Assembly (NCBI RefSeq): GCF_001280005.1
Contig: NZ_LGDW01000481.1
Span: 1-34,714, forward strand
Source: Streptomyces sp. NRRL WC-3618
Lineage (GTDB): Bacteria; Actinomycetota; Actinomycetes; Streptomycetales; Streptomycetaceae
DNA: 34,714 bases
Direction of reading: 5' to 3'
Below, piece after piece: positions 7,007 through 15,168 of the stretch. The notes below the pieces were generated by a model. That model ran no database searches and had not been told where the DNA came from. It saw only the letters and a list, made by a program, of their open reading frames with translations. The translations under genes and the position numbers were made by a program. How positions within the stretch are numbered: the stretch's first letter is position 1; the number at the start of each line of letters is the position of its first letter.

Positions 7007-7790
7007 CGGGAATCTCCGTCACCGGGATATCCACGTCCGTGACACTCGCGCCGCCCTCGCCGAATCCGGGTTCTGCCCTGACACTGTTCTCCGAGTTCTG
7101 GATTCCGTTGGCCTGCGGAGTTCCGCACTCGACGTTGCGCAGCCAGAGCCGGCCGTCGGGGGAGCCGCTCTTCAGGAGCTGCGGATAGAAGACGTGCACA
7201 CTCGTGCCGCCCTCACTAGGCGAGAAGAACACTTTCTGGCCGTTCTGCTCTTCCTTGTACGTGGCCCTGAGGAATCCGCTGACGTCGGTCCGCTTCTCCG
7301 CCCACATGAAGAAACCGATGTGGTTGGGTTTCACGGTGTCGGTCCGGGAGAAGTCGAAGCCGGTTCCCTTGTCGTCACGTTTGAGATTGATCTCCGTGGT
7401 GTTGAACTTGGCACCGATCTCGAAGAACGAGTTTCCCAGTTTCGAGTCGGCGGATGCGGTGAACCCGTCCTCCAGTGTGATGGACCTCGACACCGAGGCG
7501 GACACGCTGAAACTCTTCGAGAGGGCGCTCGTGGAACCGCAGTTGTCGGTCACGGTGGAAACGCGCTGATTGGGGCCGAGACTGTTGTTCCTGAACTGGA
7601 CGTCGACGAATTCGCAGTTGTCGAGCTTGTCCGAGTTCTCCGCGCAGTCTTTGGTCACTTCGGAGGGGGTGGCGGCACCCGCCTGGTTCATCAGCGGAAT
7701 GGCCACCGCGATGGCCACCAGCGGTGCCATGGCGATGACGATGCGCTTCTTCTTGCTCCGGTGATTTCCCTTGCGGCCGGTGCGAGTCAT
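6999..7790 (-). CDS. Exported protein, aerolysin/ETX-MTX2-like beta-rich candidate
   Basis: 263 aa. Start ATG at 7790. The N-terminus is strongly basic (KKKR) followed by a hydrophobic stretch (IVIAMAPLVAIAVAIPLMN) and AGAA, a Sec signal peptide with cleavage near residue 39. The mature part has four Cys and long alternating Ser/Thr-rich strands (SKSFSVSASVSRSITLEDGF, then SKLGNSFFEIGAKFNTTEIN), the pattern of the insertion and neck strands of small beta-pore-forming toxins, followed by HIGFFMWAEKRTDVSGFLRA. No enzymatic motif is present. It lies 93 bases downstream of a second exported protein on the same strand, so the two are probably co-transcribed. The pore-forming idea is structural inference; it could also be a surface or adhesion protein. 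Confidence 0.72.
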   Translation of the reverse strand: MTRTGRKGNHRSKKKRIVIAMAPLVAIAVAIPLMNQAGAATPSEVTKDCAENSDKLDNCEFVDVQFRNNSLGPNQRVSTVTDNCGSTSALSKSFSVSASVSRSITLEDGFTASADSKLGNSFFEIGAKFNTTEINLKRDDKGTGFDFSRTDTVKPNHIGFFMWAEKRTDVSGFLRATYKEEQNGQKVFFSPSEGGTSVHVFYPQLLKSGSPDGRLWLRNVECGTPQANGIQNSENSVRAEPGFGEGGASVTDVDIPVTEIPAP

Positions 7791-7883
7791 GGTGCGTCTC
7801 CTTGCGGGAATGCTTGCGGGAAAGCTTGCGTGGAAGAGGGGAGTTGACTGCGTTTCCGCAGCTGGATGGGGGGGGGCCGGTCC

Positions 7884-8618
7884 TCAGCAGTCGGTCAGGA
7901 CGGGCTTGGCCACCCCGTCCGCGATGCCCGGCGCCCCGGCGGCGCCCGGCAGGATGGCGGGACCTTCGACGAGCTCCGACGCGACGAAGTTCTTCTCCGG
8001 TGAGGGGTTCACGGCGAAGCTTCCCGGATTGGCGTTGACTCGCACCCGCCATTCTCCGGTCATGCGCTGCATTTTCGGCGTGAACTCCATGTGCAGGACC
8101 TTGCCGACCGGAACCTCACGGTTCTCCGTGTCGCCGGCGGTCACCGATTTGACGGTCATGTCGGACGTTCCCTTGTGCTTGAGCCAGGACCCGCTCAGAA
8201 ATCCGAAGAGCCCGCCGCCGGCGCCCTGCTGGGTCGCGGTGTACTTACCGGATCCCTGGGCCACGGTGGCCTTCCAGGTGATCGACACCTTCGCCGCTTC
8301 GGTGGCGTTCGGCTCACAGTTCGGAAAGTCGATGGAGGCCTTCTCCGTGGGGCCGTCGAACGACTCGAAGTTGGTCTCGACGTAGTCGCAGTTGTCCGCC
8401 TGGAAGCCATCCCCGAAGGAGGCCCCGAAATCCTCCACCGACCTCTGTTTTCCGTTGACCACCTTCGACCTCTCGCACATCTGGATGACCTGCTCGGGAG
8501 TCCTCTCCTCGGCTGCGTTCGCCGACGGAAGGAGGGTGATGATCGCCCCGCCGGTGGCGAGTGCCGATGCGACCGCCACGAACCGGACCTTCTTGTTCTT
8601 CAGACGCCTCTTGGCCAT
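7884..8618 (-). CDS. Exported protein, partner of the 263-aa protein
   Basis: 244 aa from the ATG at 8618 (GGAGCGAC upstream); a longer frame to 8705 lacks coding character. Signal peptide: basic MAKRRLKNKK, then a hydrophobic core (VAVASALATGGAIITLL) and cleavage after SANA. The mature part begins EERTPEQVIQMCE, contains the paired-Cys motif DNCDYVETNFESF (cf. DNCEFVDVQFRNN in the neighbour) and a Gly-rich segment GAGGGLFGFLSG flanked by amphipathic strands, reminiscent of a membrane-insertion loop. It ends with Cys. The shared DNCxxVxxxF motif suggests that the two proteins are related and may work as a pair. No named family is certain. A run of nine G (7868-7876) lies just past its stop. 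Confidence 0.72.
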   Translation of the reverse strand: MAKRRLKNKKVRFVAVASALATGGAIITLLPSANAAEERTPEQVIQMCERSKVVNGKQRSVEDFGASFGDGFQADNCDYVETNFESFDGPTEKASIDFPNCEPNATEAAKVSITWKATVAQGSGKYTATQQGAGGGLFGFLSGSWLKHKGTSDMTVKSVTAGDTENREVPVGKVLHMEFTPKMQRMTGEWRVRVNANPGSFAVNPSPEKNFVASELVEGPAILPGAAGAPGIADGVAKPVLTDC

Positions 8619-8759
8619 GTCGCTCCGTCCCTGGGAAAGCTTGATCTTCGTTTTACTTGGTCGTGAAGGATTATTGACGCCACCCTTAGATCGGCACAGG
8701 GTCAAATATCCCTACTCCTCGGTTACTTGGGGTGTGCTCTCGCACACACACGCGCACTA

Positions 8760-8790
8760 TCTGACGCATCGTCAGACTCGGCGCTACGAT
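8760..8790 (+). promoter_or_regulatory. SDR promoter with palindromic operator over the -35
   Basis: A 17-bp perfect palindrome, TCTGACG-CAT-CGTCAGA (8760-8776). Its left half supplies CTGACG (8761-8766), 18 bases before TACGAT (8785-8790), a good -35/-10 pair for the SDR gene. Binding of a dimeric repressor would block the promoter. Confidence 0.7.
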
Positions 8791-8830
8791 GCTGGCCTCC
8801 ACCGATGTGAACGCTGTGAAGGGGTTCCGC

Positions 8831-9607
8831 ATGGGCAAGCTCGACGGACGGGTGGTCATCGTCACCGGCGCGGCACGCGGTCAGGGGGAGCAGGAGGCCC
8901 GGCTCTTCGTCGCGGAGGGCGCGCGGGTGGTCGTAGCGGATGTGCTCGACGACCAAGGGGAGGCTCTCGCCAAGGAGTTGGGCGCGCTGTACGTCCATCT
9001 CGACGTGCGCGAGGAGGCGGGGTGGCAGGCGGTCGTCGCCGCCGCCGAGAAGGCGTACGGCCGGATCGACGGGCTGGTCAACAACGCCGGCATCCTGCGC
9101 TTCAACACCCTCGTCGACACGCCCCTCGACGAGTTCATGCAGGTCGTTCAGGTCAACCAGGTCGGCTGCTTCCTCGGGATCAGGACGGTCGCGCCGCGCA
9201 TCGCCGACGCAGGCGGCGGGACGATCGTCAACACCGCCTCGTACACCGGGCTGACCGGCATGGCGGCGGTCGGGGCGTACGCGGCGAGCAAGCACGCCAT
9301 CGTCGGCCTCACCCGGGTCGCCGCACTGGAGCTGGCGCGCCGGAGGATACGGGTCAACGCCGTGTGTCCGGGCGCGATCGACACCGCGATGTCCAACCCG
9401 GCGGCACTGGACCCGGCGGCGGACGCGGAGAGCTCCGCGCAGGGCATGGCCAAGCTGTACCGCAAGCTCGTACCCCTAGGCCGGATCGGCCGCCCGGACG
9501 AGGTGGCGCGCCTCGCCCTGTTCCTCACCTCGGAGGACTCGTCGTACATCACGGGCCAGCCGTTCGTGATCGACGGTGGCTGGCTGGCGGGGGTGAGCGC
9601 CTTCTGA
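8831..9607 (+). CDS. Short-chain dehydrogenase/reductase
   Basis: 258 aa. I chose the ATG at 8831 (AAGGGG six bases upstream) over an upstream in-frame ATG that overlaps the -10. Classical SDR: nucleotide motif TGAARGQG near residue 13, DV at the second strand, NNAG, and the YAASK catalytic pair with an upstream Ser (NTASYTG), then the PGAIDT loop and C-terminal FVIDGGWLAG. It is close in pattern to the 3-alpha/20-beta-hydroxysteroid or glucose-1-dehydrogenase-like SDRs and probably uses NAD(H). The substrate is unknown. With the LLM enzyme, amidohydrolase and aldehyde dehydrogenase that follow, and the shared operator, it looks like part of a catabolic regulon. Confidence 0.92.
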   Translation: MGKLDGRVVIVTGAARGQGEQEARLFVAEGARVVVADVLDDQGEALAKELGALYVHLDVREEAGWQAVVAAAEKAYGRIDGLVNNAGILRFNTLVDTPLDEFMQVVQVNQVGCFLGIRTVAPRIADAGGGTIVNTASYTGLTGMAAVGAYAASKHAIVGLTRVAALELARRRIRVNAVCPGAIDTAMSNPAALDPAADAESSAQGMAKLYRKLVPLGRIGRPDEVARLALFLTSEDSSYITGQPFVIDGGWLAGVSAF

Positions 9608-9650
9608 CCTGCCCGCCCCGGCATCGACGCCCAGTACCCGGGTTGCTGTC

Positions 9651-9665
9651 CTGACGGGCCGTCAG
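9651..9665 (+). promoter_or_regulatory. Palindromic operator, distal copy
   Basis: CTGACG-GGC-CGTCAG, perfect 15-bp inverted repeat between the SDR stop and the next LLM gene. A TTGACG hexamer follows at 9669-9674. Together with the proximal copy 43 bases further on, it forms a two-site operator region. Confidence 0.65.
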
Positions 9666-9707
9666 CTATTGACGCTCCAGGCCACCGGTGCGACAGTCGA
9701 CAACGCA

Positions 9708-9724
9708 TCTGACGGTACGTCAGA
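9708..9724 (+). promoter_or_regulatory. Palindromic operator, proximal copy
   Basis: TCTGACG-GTA-CGTCAGA, perfect 17-bp inverted repeat 34 bases before the TTG start of the LLM gene. A TAGACT hexamer (9730-9735) may be the -10 element, giving a very short leader. Confidence 0.7.
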
Positions 9725-9758
9725 AACGGTAGACTTGGACTGGGGACGGTGAACCTCC

Positions 9759-10877
9759 TTGGAATTCGGGCTCTTTGTACAGGGATACGTGGGCAAGCGG
9801 GCCGAGACCGATCCGCTCGCGGAGCACAAGGCGCTGATGGAGGAGACTGAGTACGTCATCCAGGCGGACAAGTCGAACTTCAAGTACGCCTGGGTGTCCG
9901 AGCACCACTTCCTGGAGGAGTACTCGCACATCTCGGCCAGCGACGTCTACCTCGGCTACCTCGCCCACGCCACCGAGCGCATCCACCTCGGCTCCGGCAT
10001 CTTCAACCCGCTCGCCCCGGTCAACCACCCGGTGAAGGTGGCCGAGAAGGTCGCCATGCTCGACCATCTCACCGGCAACCGCTTCGAGTTCGGCTCCGGC
10101 CGGGGCGCCGGCTCCCACGAGATCCTCGGCTTCATGTCCGGCATCACCGACATGAACCACACCAAGGAGCTGTGGGAGGAGACGATCGCCGAGTTCCTCA
10201 AGATGTGGACGCAGGACGAGTACGTCGGCTTCCAGGGCAAACACTGGTCGCTGCCGCCGCGCAAGGTCCTGCCCAAGCCGTACGGGCCCTCGCACCCCGC
10301 GATGTGGTACGCCGCCGGCTCGCCTCCCTCGTACGCCATGGCCGCCCGCAAGGGGCTCGGGGTTCTCGGGTTCAGCGTGCAGAAGGTCTCCGACATGGAG
10401 TGGGTGCTGGAGCAGTACAAGACGGCGATCGTGGACGCCGAGCCGGTCGGGGACTACGTCAACGACAACGTGATGGTGACGTCCACGGCGATCTGCGCGC
10501 CGACGCACGCGGAGGCGGTACGGATCGCGGCGGGCGGCGGGCTGCACTATCTGCAGTCACTGCTCTTCCGGTACCACGACACCTTCCCGCGTCCCGAGGG
10601 GTTCCCGGTGTGGCCGGAGACGCTGCCCGAGTTCAACGAGGAGATCATCGAACTCCTCATCGCCGAGGAGCTGTTGATCTGCGGTGACCCGGACGAGGTG
10701 CTGACGCAGTGCAAGCGGTGGGAGCAGGCCGGGGCCGATCAGCTGAGCTTCGGCATGCCGATCGGGATCTCCCGGGAGGACACGCTTCAGACGATCCGGT
10801 TGGTCGGTGAGCATGTGATTCCGAAGATCGACACGGATCCTGTGCACAGGACGTCCCGTTTCCGGCAGGGCGCCTGA
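9759..10877 (+). CDS. LLM-class flavin-dependent oxidoreductase
   Basis: 372 aa with a TTG start; the N-terminus LEFGLFVQGYVGKR aligns with the family start and no better start exists (an out-of-frame GTG at 9749 leads nowhere). Luciferase-like barrel features: FKYAWVSEHHFLEEYSHISA, RIHLGSGIFNPL, VAEKVAMLDHLTGNRFEFGS, GRGAGSHEILGF, and a C-terminal GDPDEVLTQCKRWEQAGADQ. The GRGAGSHE motif and length resemble bacterial-luciferase-type or alkanal-type monooxygenases more than the ~300-aa F420 group, so FMN is as likely as F420 as cofactor. It is the first gene of a run with amidohydrolase and aldehyde dehydrogenase and is controlled by two palindromic operators. Confidence 0.9.
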   Translation: MEFGLFVQGYVGKRAETDPLAEHKALMEETEYVIQADKSNFKYAWVSEHHFLEEYSHISASDVYLGYLAHATERIHLGSGIFNPLAPVNHPVKVAEKVAMLDHLTGNRFEFGSGRGAGSHEILGFMSGITDMNHTKELWEETIAEFLKMWTQDEYVGFQGKHWSLPPRKVLPKPYGPSHPAMWYAAGSPPSYAMAARKGLGVLGFSVQKVSDMEWVLEQYKTAIVDAEPVGDYVNDNVMVTSTAICAPTHAEAVRIAAGGGLHYLQSLLFRYHDTFPRPEGFPVWPETLPEFNEEIIELLIAEELLICGDPDEVLTQCKRWEQAGADQLSFGMPIGISREDTLQTIRLVGEHVIPKIDTDPVHRTSRFRQGA

Positions 10878-10941
10878 TCGCCTTGGAGCCGCGGGCCGTT
10901 CGCGTCTGCGGGGCGGTCTGTGGCTGATCGCGCAGTTCCCC

Positions 10942-10958
10942 GCGCCCCTTTGGGGCGC
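10942..10958. repeat. Streptomyces intergenic hairpin repeat
   Basis: GCGCCCC-TTT-GGGGCGC, a perfect 7-bp stem. With the preceding CGCGCAGTTCCCC it matches, from memory, a short sequence scattered through intergenic regions of many Streptomyces genomes. It may act as a terminator or RNA-processing element between the LLM and amidohydrolase genes. Confidence 0.6.
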
Positions 10959-10991
10959 CTCCGTGTGGACGTCAGGGATAGAGGTGCAGCC

Positions 10992-12725
10992 ATGCTTGAC
11001 CATCTGATCAGGGGCGTCACCGTCGTCGACGGGACCGGCGCGCCCGCTTACGTCGCCGATGTGGGGCTGCGTGACGGTCGTATCGCCGTCATCGGTGCCG
11101 CCGTGGCCGAGGACGCCCGGACGATCGAAGACGCCTCCGGGCTCGTCCTCGCGCCCGGGTTCGTCGATCCGCACACGCACTACGACGCCCAGCTCTTCTG
11201 GGACCCGTACGCGACTCCCTCCCTCAACCACGGCGTGACGACCGTCGCCGCCGGCAACTGCGGCTTCACGCTTGCTCCGTTGAATCCGAAGCGGCCGGAC
11301 GACGCCGACTACACGCGGCGGATGATGTCCAAGGTCGAGGGGATGTCCCTGGTCGCGCTGGAGGAGGGGGCGCCCTGGAGCTGGAACAGCTTCGGGGAGT
11401 ACCTGGACGCGCTGGAGGGGCGGATCGCCGTCAACGCCGGTTTCATGGTGGGCCATTGCGCGCTACGGCGGTACGTGATGGGGCCGGACGCGGTGGGCGG
11501 TCAGCCGACGCAGCAGCAACTCGACGCCATGCTCGGGCTGTTGCACGAGGCCATGGACGCCGGCGCCTGGGGATTCTCCACCACCCAGTCGTCCTCGCAC
11601 TCCGACGGCGACGGCAAGCCGGTGGCGTCCCGGCACGCGCTGCCCGCCGAACTCATCGCTCTCTCCAGGGCTGTTGGCGAGCACGAGGGCACCCAGATCG
11701 AGGCGATCGTCGCCGGATGCCTCGACCAGTTCAGCGACGCCGAGATCGATCTGTTCGTCGAGATGAGCGCGGCGGCCGGGCGCCCCCTGAACTGGAACGT
11801 CCTCACCATCGACTCGTCCGTACCGGCCCGCGTACCCCGCCAGCTGGAGGCAAGTGAGCGCGCCCGAAAGGCGGGTGGCCGCATCGTCGCCCTCACCATG
11901 CCCATCCTCACGCCCATGAACATGTCCCTCGGCACCTTCTGCGCGCTGAACCTGATCCCCGGCTGGGGGCCCGTGCTGGGGCTTCCGATCCCCGAGCGCA
12001 TCATCCGGCTCGGCGACCCGGCGGTGCGGGCGGAGCTGGTCCGCCGGGGGCAGAGCGAGGAGGCGGGCGTCTTCAGGCGGCTGACGGACTTCGGGCGGTA
12101 TGTCATCGGGGACACCTACAGCGCGGCGAACGAGGGACTGACGGGGCGGGTGGTGCAGGACATCGCCGCCGAACGCGGCATCGACCCCTTCAGCTGCCTC
12201 GTCGAGATCTGCGTCGCCGACAACCTGCGTACGGTCCTGTGGCCCATGCCCACCGACAACGACCCGGCGTCCTGGACGCTGCGCGCCGAGACCTGGCGCC
12301 ACGAGGACGTGCTGCTCGGCGGCTCCGACGCCGGCGCGCACCTGGACCGGATGTGCGGTGCCCCGTACACGACCCGTTTCCTCGGCGACTGTCTGCGCGG
12401 GCGCAAGCTCGTGCCGCTGGAGCGGGCGGTACAGATGCTGACCGACGACCCGGCGCGGCTGTTCGGCCTCCGGGAGCGCGGGCGCGTCCAGGAGGGCTTC
12501 CACGCGGACCTGGTCCTCTTCGACCCGGAGCGGATCGCCGCCGACAAGGCCACCCTGGTGCACGACCTGCCGGGGGACAGCCCACGTCTCGACGCGAAGG
12601 CGATCGGGGTAACGGCTGTGTGGGTGAACGGAGTTGAGGTGATCCGGGACGACACGGTGACGGGTGCGGTACCCGGCACAGTGCTTCGCTCGGGCCGGGA
12701 CACGGCCACGGTGAGCACCAAGTGA
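10992..12725 (+). CDS. D-aminoacylase-type amidohydrolase
   Basis: 577 aa from the ATG at 10992 (GAGGTG upstream). Amidohydrolase superfamily, N-acyl-D-amino-acid deacylase group: N-terminal strand DHLIRGVTVVDGTGAPAYVA, metal-binding GFVDPHTHYDAQLFWDP (HxH), GVTTVAAGNCGFTLAPLNP, a distal GGSDAGAHLD providing the catalytic Asp, and a C-terminal DLVLFDPERIAADKATLVHD. The NCGF and SDAGAH signatures are typical of this branch. Many members act on amides or cyclic ureides other than D-amino acids, so the substrate is open. The stop overlaps the GTG of the aldehyde dehydrogenase, so amide hydrolysis and aldehyde oxidation are coupled in one operon. Confidence 0.9.
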   Translation: MLDHLIRGVTVVDGTGAPAYVADVGLRDGRIAVIGAAVAEDARTIEDASGLVLAPGFVDPHTHYDAQLFWDPYATPSLNHGVTTVAAGNCGFTLAPLNPKRPDDADYTRRMMSKVEGMSLVALEEGAPWSWNSFGEYLDALEGRIAVNAGFMVGHCALRRYVMGPDAVGGQPTQQQLDAMLGLLHEAMDAGAWGFSTTQSSSHSDGDGKPVASRHALPAELIALSRAVGEHEGTQIEAIVAGCLDQFSDAEIDLFVEMSAAAGRPLNWNVLTIDSSVPARVPRQLEASERARKAGGRIVALTMPILTPMNMSLGTFCALNLIPGWGPVLGLPIPERIIRLGDPAVRAELVRRGQSEEAGVFRRLTDFGRYVIGDTYSAANEGLTGRVVQDIAAERGIDPFSCLVEICVADNLRTVLWPMPTDNDPASWTLRAETWRHEDVLLGGSDAGAHLDRMCGAPYTTRFLGDCLRGRKLVPLERAVQMLTDDPARLFGLRERGRVQEGFHADLVLFDPERIAADKATLVHDLPGDSPRLDAKAIGVTAVWVNGVEVIRDDTVTGAVPGTVLRSGRDTATVSTK

Positions 12726-14173
12726 GCGACGGACAGCGGCTGTTCGTCGGCGGTTCGTGGGTGGAACCGGCCGACGGGCACTACGAGGTGATCGACCCGG
12801 CGACGGAGGACGTCGTCGGGCGCGCGCCCGAGGCCTCGCGCGATCAGGCGTACGCCGCCGCCGCGGCGGCCCGCGAGGCCTTCGGGCCGTGGTCGCGCAC
12901 CTCACCGGAGGAACGCGCCGCTGTCCTGGCCCGTGCCGCGGACATCATCCAGCGCAACCTGGTGCCGTACGCCGCGCTCGCCCAGGCGGAGACCGGCGCC
13001 ACGACGGGGACGGCGCGCGGGATGCAGGTGGGCATCGGCGCGGCCCGTTTCCGCCGGTACGCGACGGTCGAGCCGGCCGAGTGGGCGATCCCGCCGCAGG
13101 TCAACGAGGGGGGACCGTTCGGGAAGGCCGCGGTGATGGGCGCGCTGGCGATACGCCAGCCGGTGGGTGTGGTCGCCTGCGTCACCTCGTACAACAACCC
13201 GTGGGCCAACCCGGCCGGCAAGATCGCGCCCGCCCTGGCGATGGGCAACACGGTGGTCGTGAAGCCCGCTCCGCAGGACCCGCTGTCGGTGTACCGGATG
13301 GCGGAGGCGCTGGAGGCGGCGGGCGCGCCGCCGGGTGTCGTCAACGTGGTCAGCGGGACGCGGGCCGAGGTGGGGGAGGCGGTCGTCGACTCCCCGGACG
13401 TCGACATGGTCAGCTTCACCGGCTCGACGGCGGTCGGGCAGCGGATCGCCGAGGTGTGCGGCCGGGGCATGAAACGCCAGTTGATGGAGCTGGGCGGGAA
13501 GGGCGCGGCCCTCGTCTTCGACGACGCGGACGTCCGCTCGGCGGTCGCGGGCATCGGCACGACGTTCTCCTTCTACAGCGGCCAGATCTGCACGGCACCG
13601 ACACGGGTGCTGGCGCAGCGGGGCGTGTACGGGCAGGTGGTGGAGCAACTGGCGGCGTACGCCCGGCACTTGAAGGTGGGTGATCCGCGCGCGGAGGGAA
13701 CGGTGGTCGGGCCGGTGATCTCGGGGGCGCATCGGGACCGGGTCGAGGCGTACGTCGAACTGGGGCGCAAGGAGGGCGCGGTGGTCGTCGCGGGTGGCGA
13801 ACGCCCGCCGTACGACCGGGGGTTCTATGTCGCCCCGACGCTGCTGGCCGACTGCACGAACGACATGCGGGTGGCCCGGGAGGAGATCTTCGGCCCGGTG
13901 GTGACCGTCATCCCCTTCGACGACGAGGAGGAGGGCGTCGCGCTGGCCAACGACAGCGAGTACGGCCTCATCGACTACGTCTGGTCGGGCGACGTGGCCC
14001 GCGCGTTCCGTGTCGCCCGGCGCCTGCGGGCGGGCGGGGTCGGCGTGAACACCGTCGGCCGGAACATGGAGGCACCCTTCGGCGGGTTCAAGCGGAGCGG
14101 AGTGGGGCGCGATGTGGGCTCGTACGCGCTGCACGCGTACGGGGAGGTGCAGGCGGTCGTCTGGGCCGGGTGA
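12722..14173 (+). CDS. Aldehyde dehydrogenase (NAD(P)-dependent)
   Basis: 483 aa, GTG start overlapping the previous stop (GTGA). Complete ALDH superfamily protein: the N-terminal segment LFVGGSWVEPADGHYEVIDP, nucleotide-binding loop FTGSTAVGQRIAE, general base Glu about residue 256 in MELGGKG, catalytic Cys about residue 290 in SGQICTAPTR, then EEIFGPVVTVIPFD and NMEAPFGGFKRSGVGRD. Residues around the cysteine suggest a broad aliphatic or aromatic aldehyde enzyme. It is the last gene of the operon and is followed by a strong terminator. Together with the amidohydrolase and oxidoreductases it probably completes degradation of an amide- or amine-containing compound to an acid. Confidence 0.95.
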   Translation: MSDGQRLFVGGSWVEPADGHYEVIDPATEDVVGRAPEASRDQAYAAAAAAREAFGPWSRTSPEERAAVLARAADIIQRNLVPYAALAQAETGATTGTARGMQVGIGAARFRRYATVEPAEWAIPPQVNEGGPFGKAAVMGALAIRQPVGVVACVTSYNNPWANPAGKIAPALAMGNTVVVKPAPQDPLSVYRMAEALEAAGAPPGVVNVVSGTRAEVGEAVVDSPDVDMVSFTGSTAVGQRIAEVCGRGMKRQLMELGGKGAALVFDDADVRSAVAGIGTTFSFYSGQICTAPTRVLAQRGVYGQVVEQLAAYARHLKVGDPRAEGTVVGPVISGAHRDRVEAYVELGRKEGAVVVAGGERPPYDRGFYVAPTLLADCTNDMRVAREEIFGPVVTVIPFDDEEEGVALANDSEYGLIDYVWSGDVARAFRVARRLRAGGVGVNTVGRNMEAPFGGFKRSGVGRDVGSYALHAYGEVQAVVWAG

Positions 14174-14240
14174 GAGTGGTGAGCGCGTACGGCTGCGGGT
14201 GGCAGTGCCGGAGCAAGGCGAGGTGTGGACGGCCGGGATG

Positions 14241-14264
14241 GGCCCCCGCGACGACGCGGGGGCC
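14241..14264. terminator. Strong bidirectional terminator
   Basis: Perfect 10-bp stem, GGCCCCCGCG / CGCGGGGGCC, with the 4-base loop ACGA, between the convergent aldehyde dehydrogenase and DUF2690 regulator genes. Confidence 0.85.
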
Positions 14265-14307
14265 TCGCTCCGCCGCGGGTGCAGGGCCCAGCCCGAGAAA
14301 CGCACCG

Positions 14308-15168
14308 TCAGGAGTCGAAGCACTCCCAGCCCGTGGCGCCGGCCGGTGTGAAGCACAGTCGTAGGCCGGTCCGGTTCGAGCCGCCGATCATCGGCGTGAA
14401 GCGGTAGGCGTCCGTATCCGCGGTGCTTCTGATGACGACTCGACGCGGACGGGTGCCGGGGGCCGAGACCTCGATCATGTCCCCGACCTTCGAATGCCAG
14501 ATCCGGCCCCACGAGGCAGCGCACACCTTGCTGTACCGGATCTCCACCTCCGTACCGGTGCTGGTGCGGTGCGGAGGACCGAGCGAGTCCACCCGGCCGG
14601 GCAGTCCGCAGGCCATCGGTTTGGGATCCTTCCCGTCACACGCCTCCCCCTGGCATCCGGGGACGGGATCCAGCGTGGGGGAAGCCAGGCCCGTCGGGCT
14701 TCCGGCGGCGCCGTGGCTCCGCAGAGACTGCGCCGCCAACATCGCCACTGCGACCACACCCACACCGGCGATGAACAGCCCCTGACGCAGAACCCTCCGG
14801 TGGACGCCCGTGGCGCCCACAGCACCTGCGGGGACCAGGGCGGACGCGGGCGAGGACGTGAGCGGGGACGTGGGCGGGGACGTGGGCGCGGGCTGGGTAG
14901 GGGGGCGGGTGTGCCGGGCGCGCCCGCTCCACTCGGTGTCCGCCAGTTCCCACAGCGCGAGCAGCCGCCCGGCCGGCTCCCCCGCCATCGCGCACAGCAC
15001 CTCGACGGCCTGCCGGGGCACCGGCTTCTTCCCGTTGAGATAGCGCTCCCAGGACGACTTGCTGTACGCCGTGCGCTCGGCCAGCGCCGCCAGGCTCAGG
15101 CCCGTCCGCGACCTCATCTCGCGGAGCCCCTCGGCCAGTGTCACGCACTCCGGTGCGGGGCCGGTCAT
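14308..15168 (-). CDS. Membrane-anchored XRE regulator with DUF2690 ectodomain
   Basis: 286 aa from the ATG at 15168, which overlaps the TGA of the upstream gene (ATGA); longer upstream frames are shadows. Domains in order: XRE helix-turn-helix (~10-75; GLSLAALAERTAYSKSSWER), Pro/Thr/Ser linker (~85-115), one transmembrane helix (~130-147, LFIAGVGVVAVAMLAAQ), and a C-terminal DUF2690 domain (~170-285) with the Cys pattern GCQGEACDGKDP and the signature VEIRYSKVCAASWGRIW. The topology puts DNA binding inside and DUF2690 outside, a one-component transmembrane regulator. It is co-transcribed with a sister regulator carrying a peptidoglycan-binding ectodomain and lies near a secreted free DUF2690 protein. 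The ligand is unknown; an envelope signal is likely. Confidence 0.88.
   Translation of the reverse strand: MTGPAPECVTLAEGLREMRSRTGLSLAALAERTAYSKSSWERYLNGKKPVPRQAVEVLCAMAGEPAGRLLALWELADTEWSGRARHTRPPTQPAPTSPPTSPLTSSPASALVPAGAVGATGVHRRVLRQGLFIAGVGVVAVAMLAAQSLRSHGAAGSPTGLASPTLDPVPGCQGEACDGKDPKPMACGLPGRVDSLGPPHRTSTGTEVEIRYSKVCAASWGRIWHSKVGDMIEVSAPGTRPRRVVIRSTADTDAYRFTPMIGGSNRTGLRLCFTPAGATGWECFDS

Noticed and set aside
7868..7876. Run of nine G as programmed frameshift or phase-variable site
   Set aside because: It lies between genes, after a stop codon, so no reading frame is affected; may be a sequencing-sensitive homopolymer.
11463..12905. 480-codon open frame antisense to the amidohydrolase
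   Set aside because: Arg/Pro-rich shadow with no recognisable motif.
12902..14524. 540-codon open frame antisense to the aldehyde dehydrogenase
   Set aside because: Typical long shadow frame of a high-GC gene; no domain, and the ALDH on the other strand is complete.
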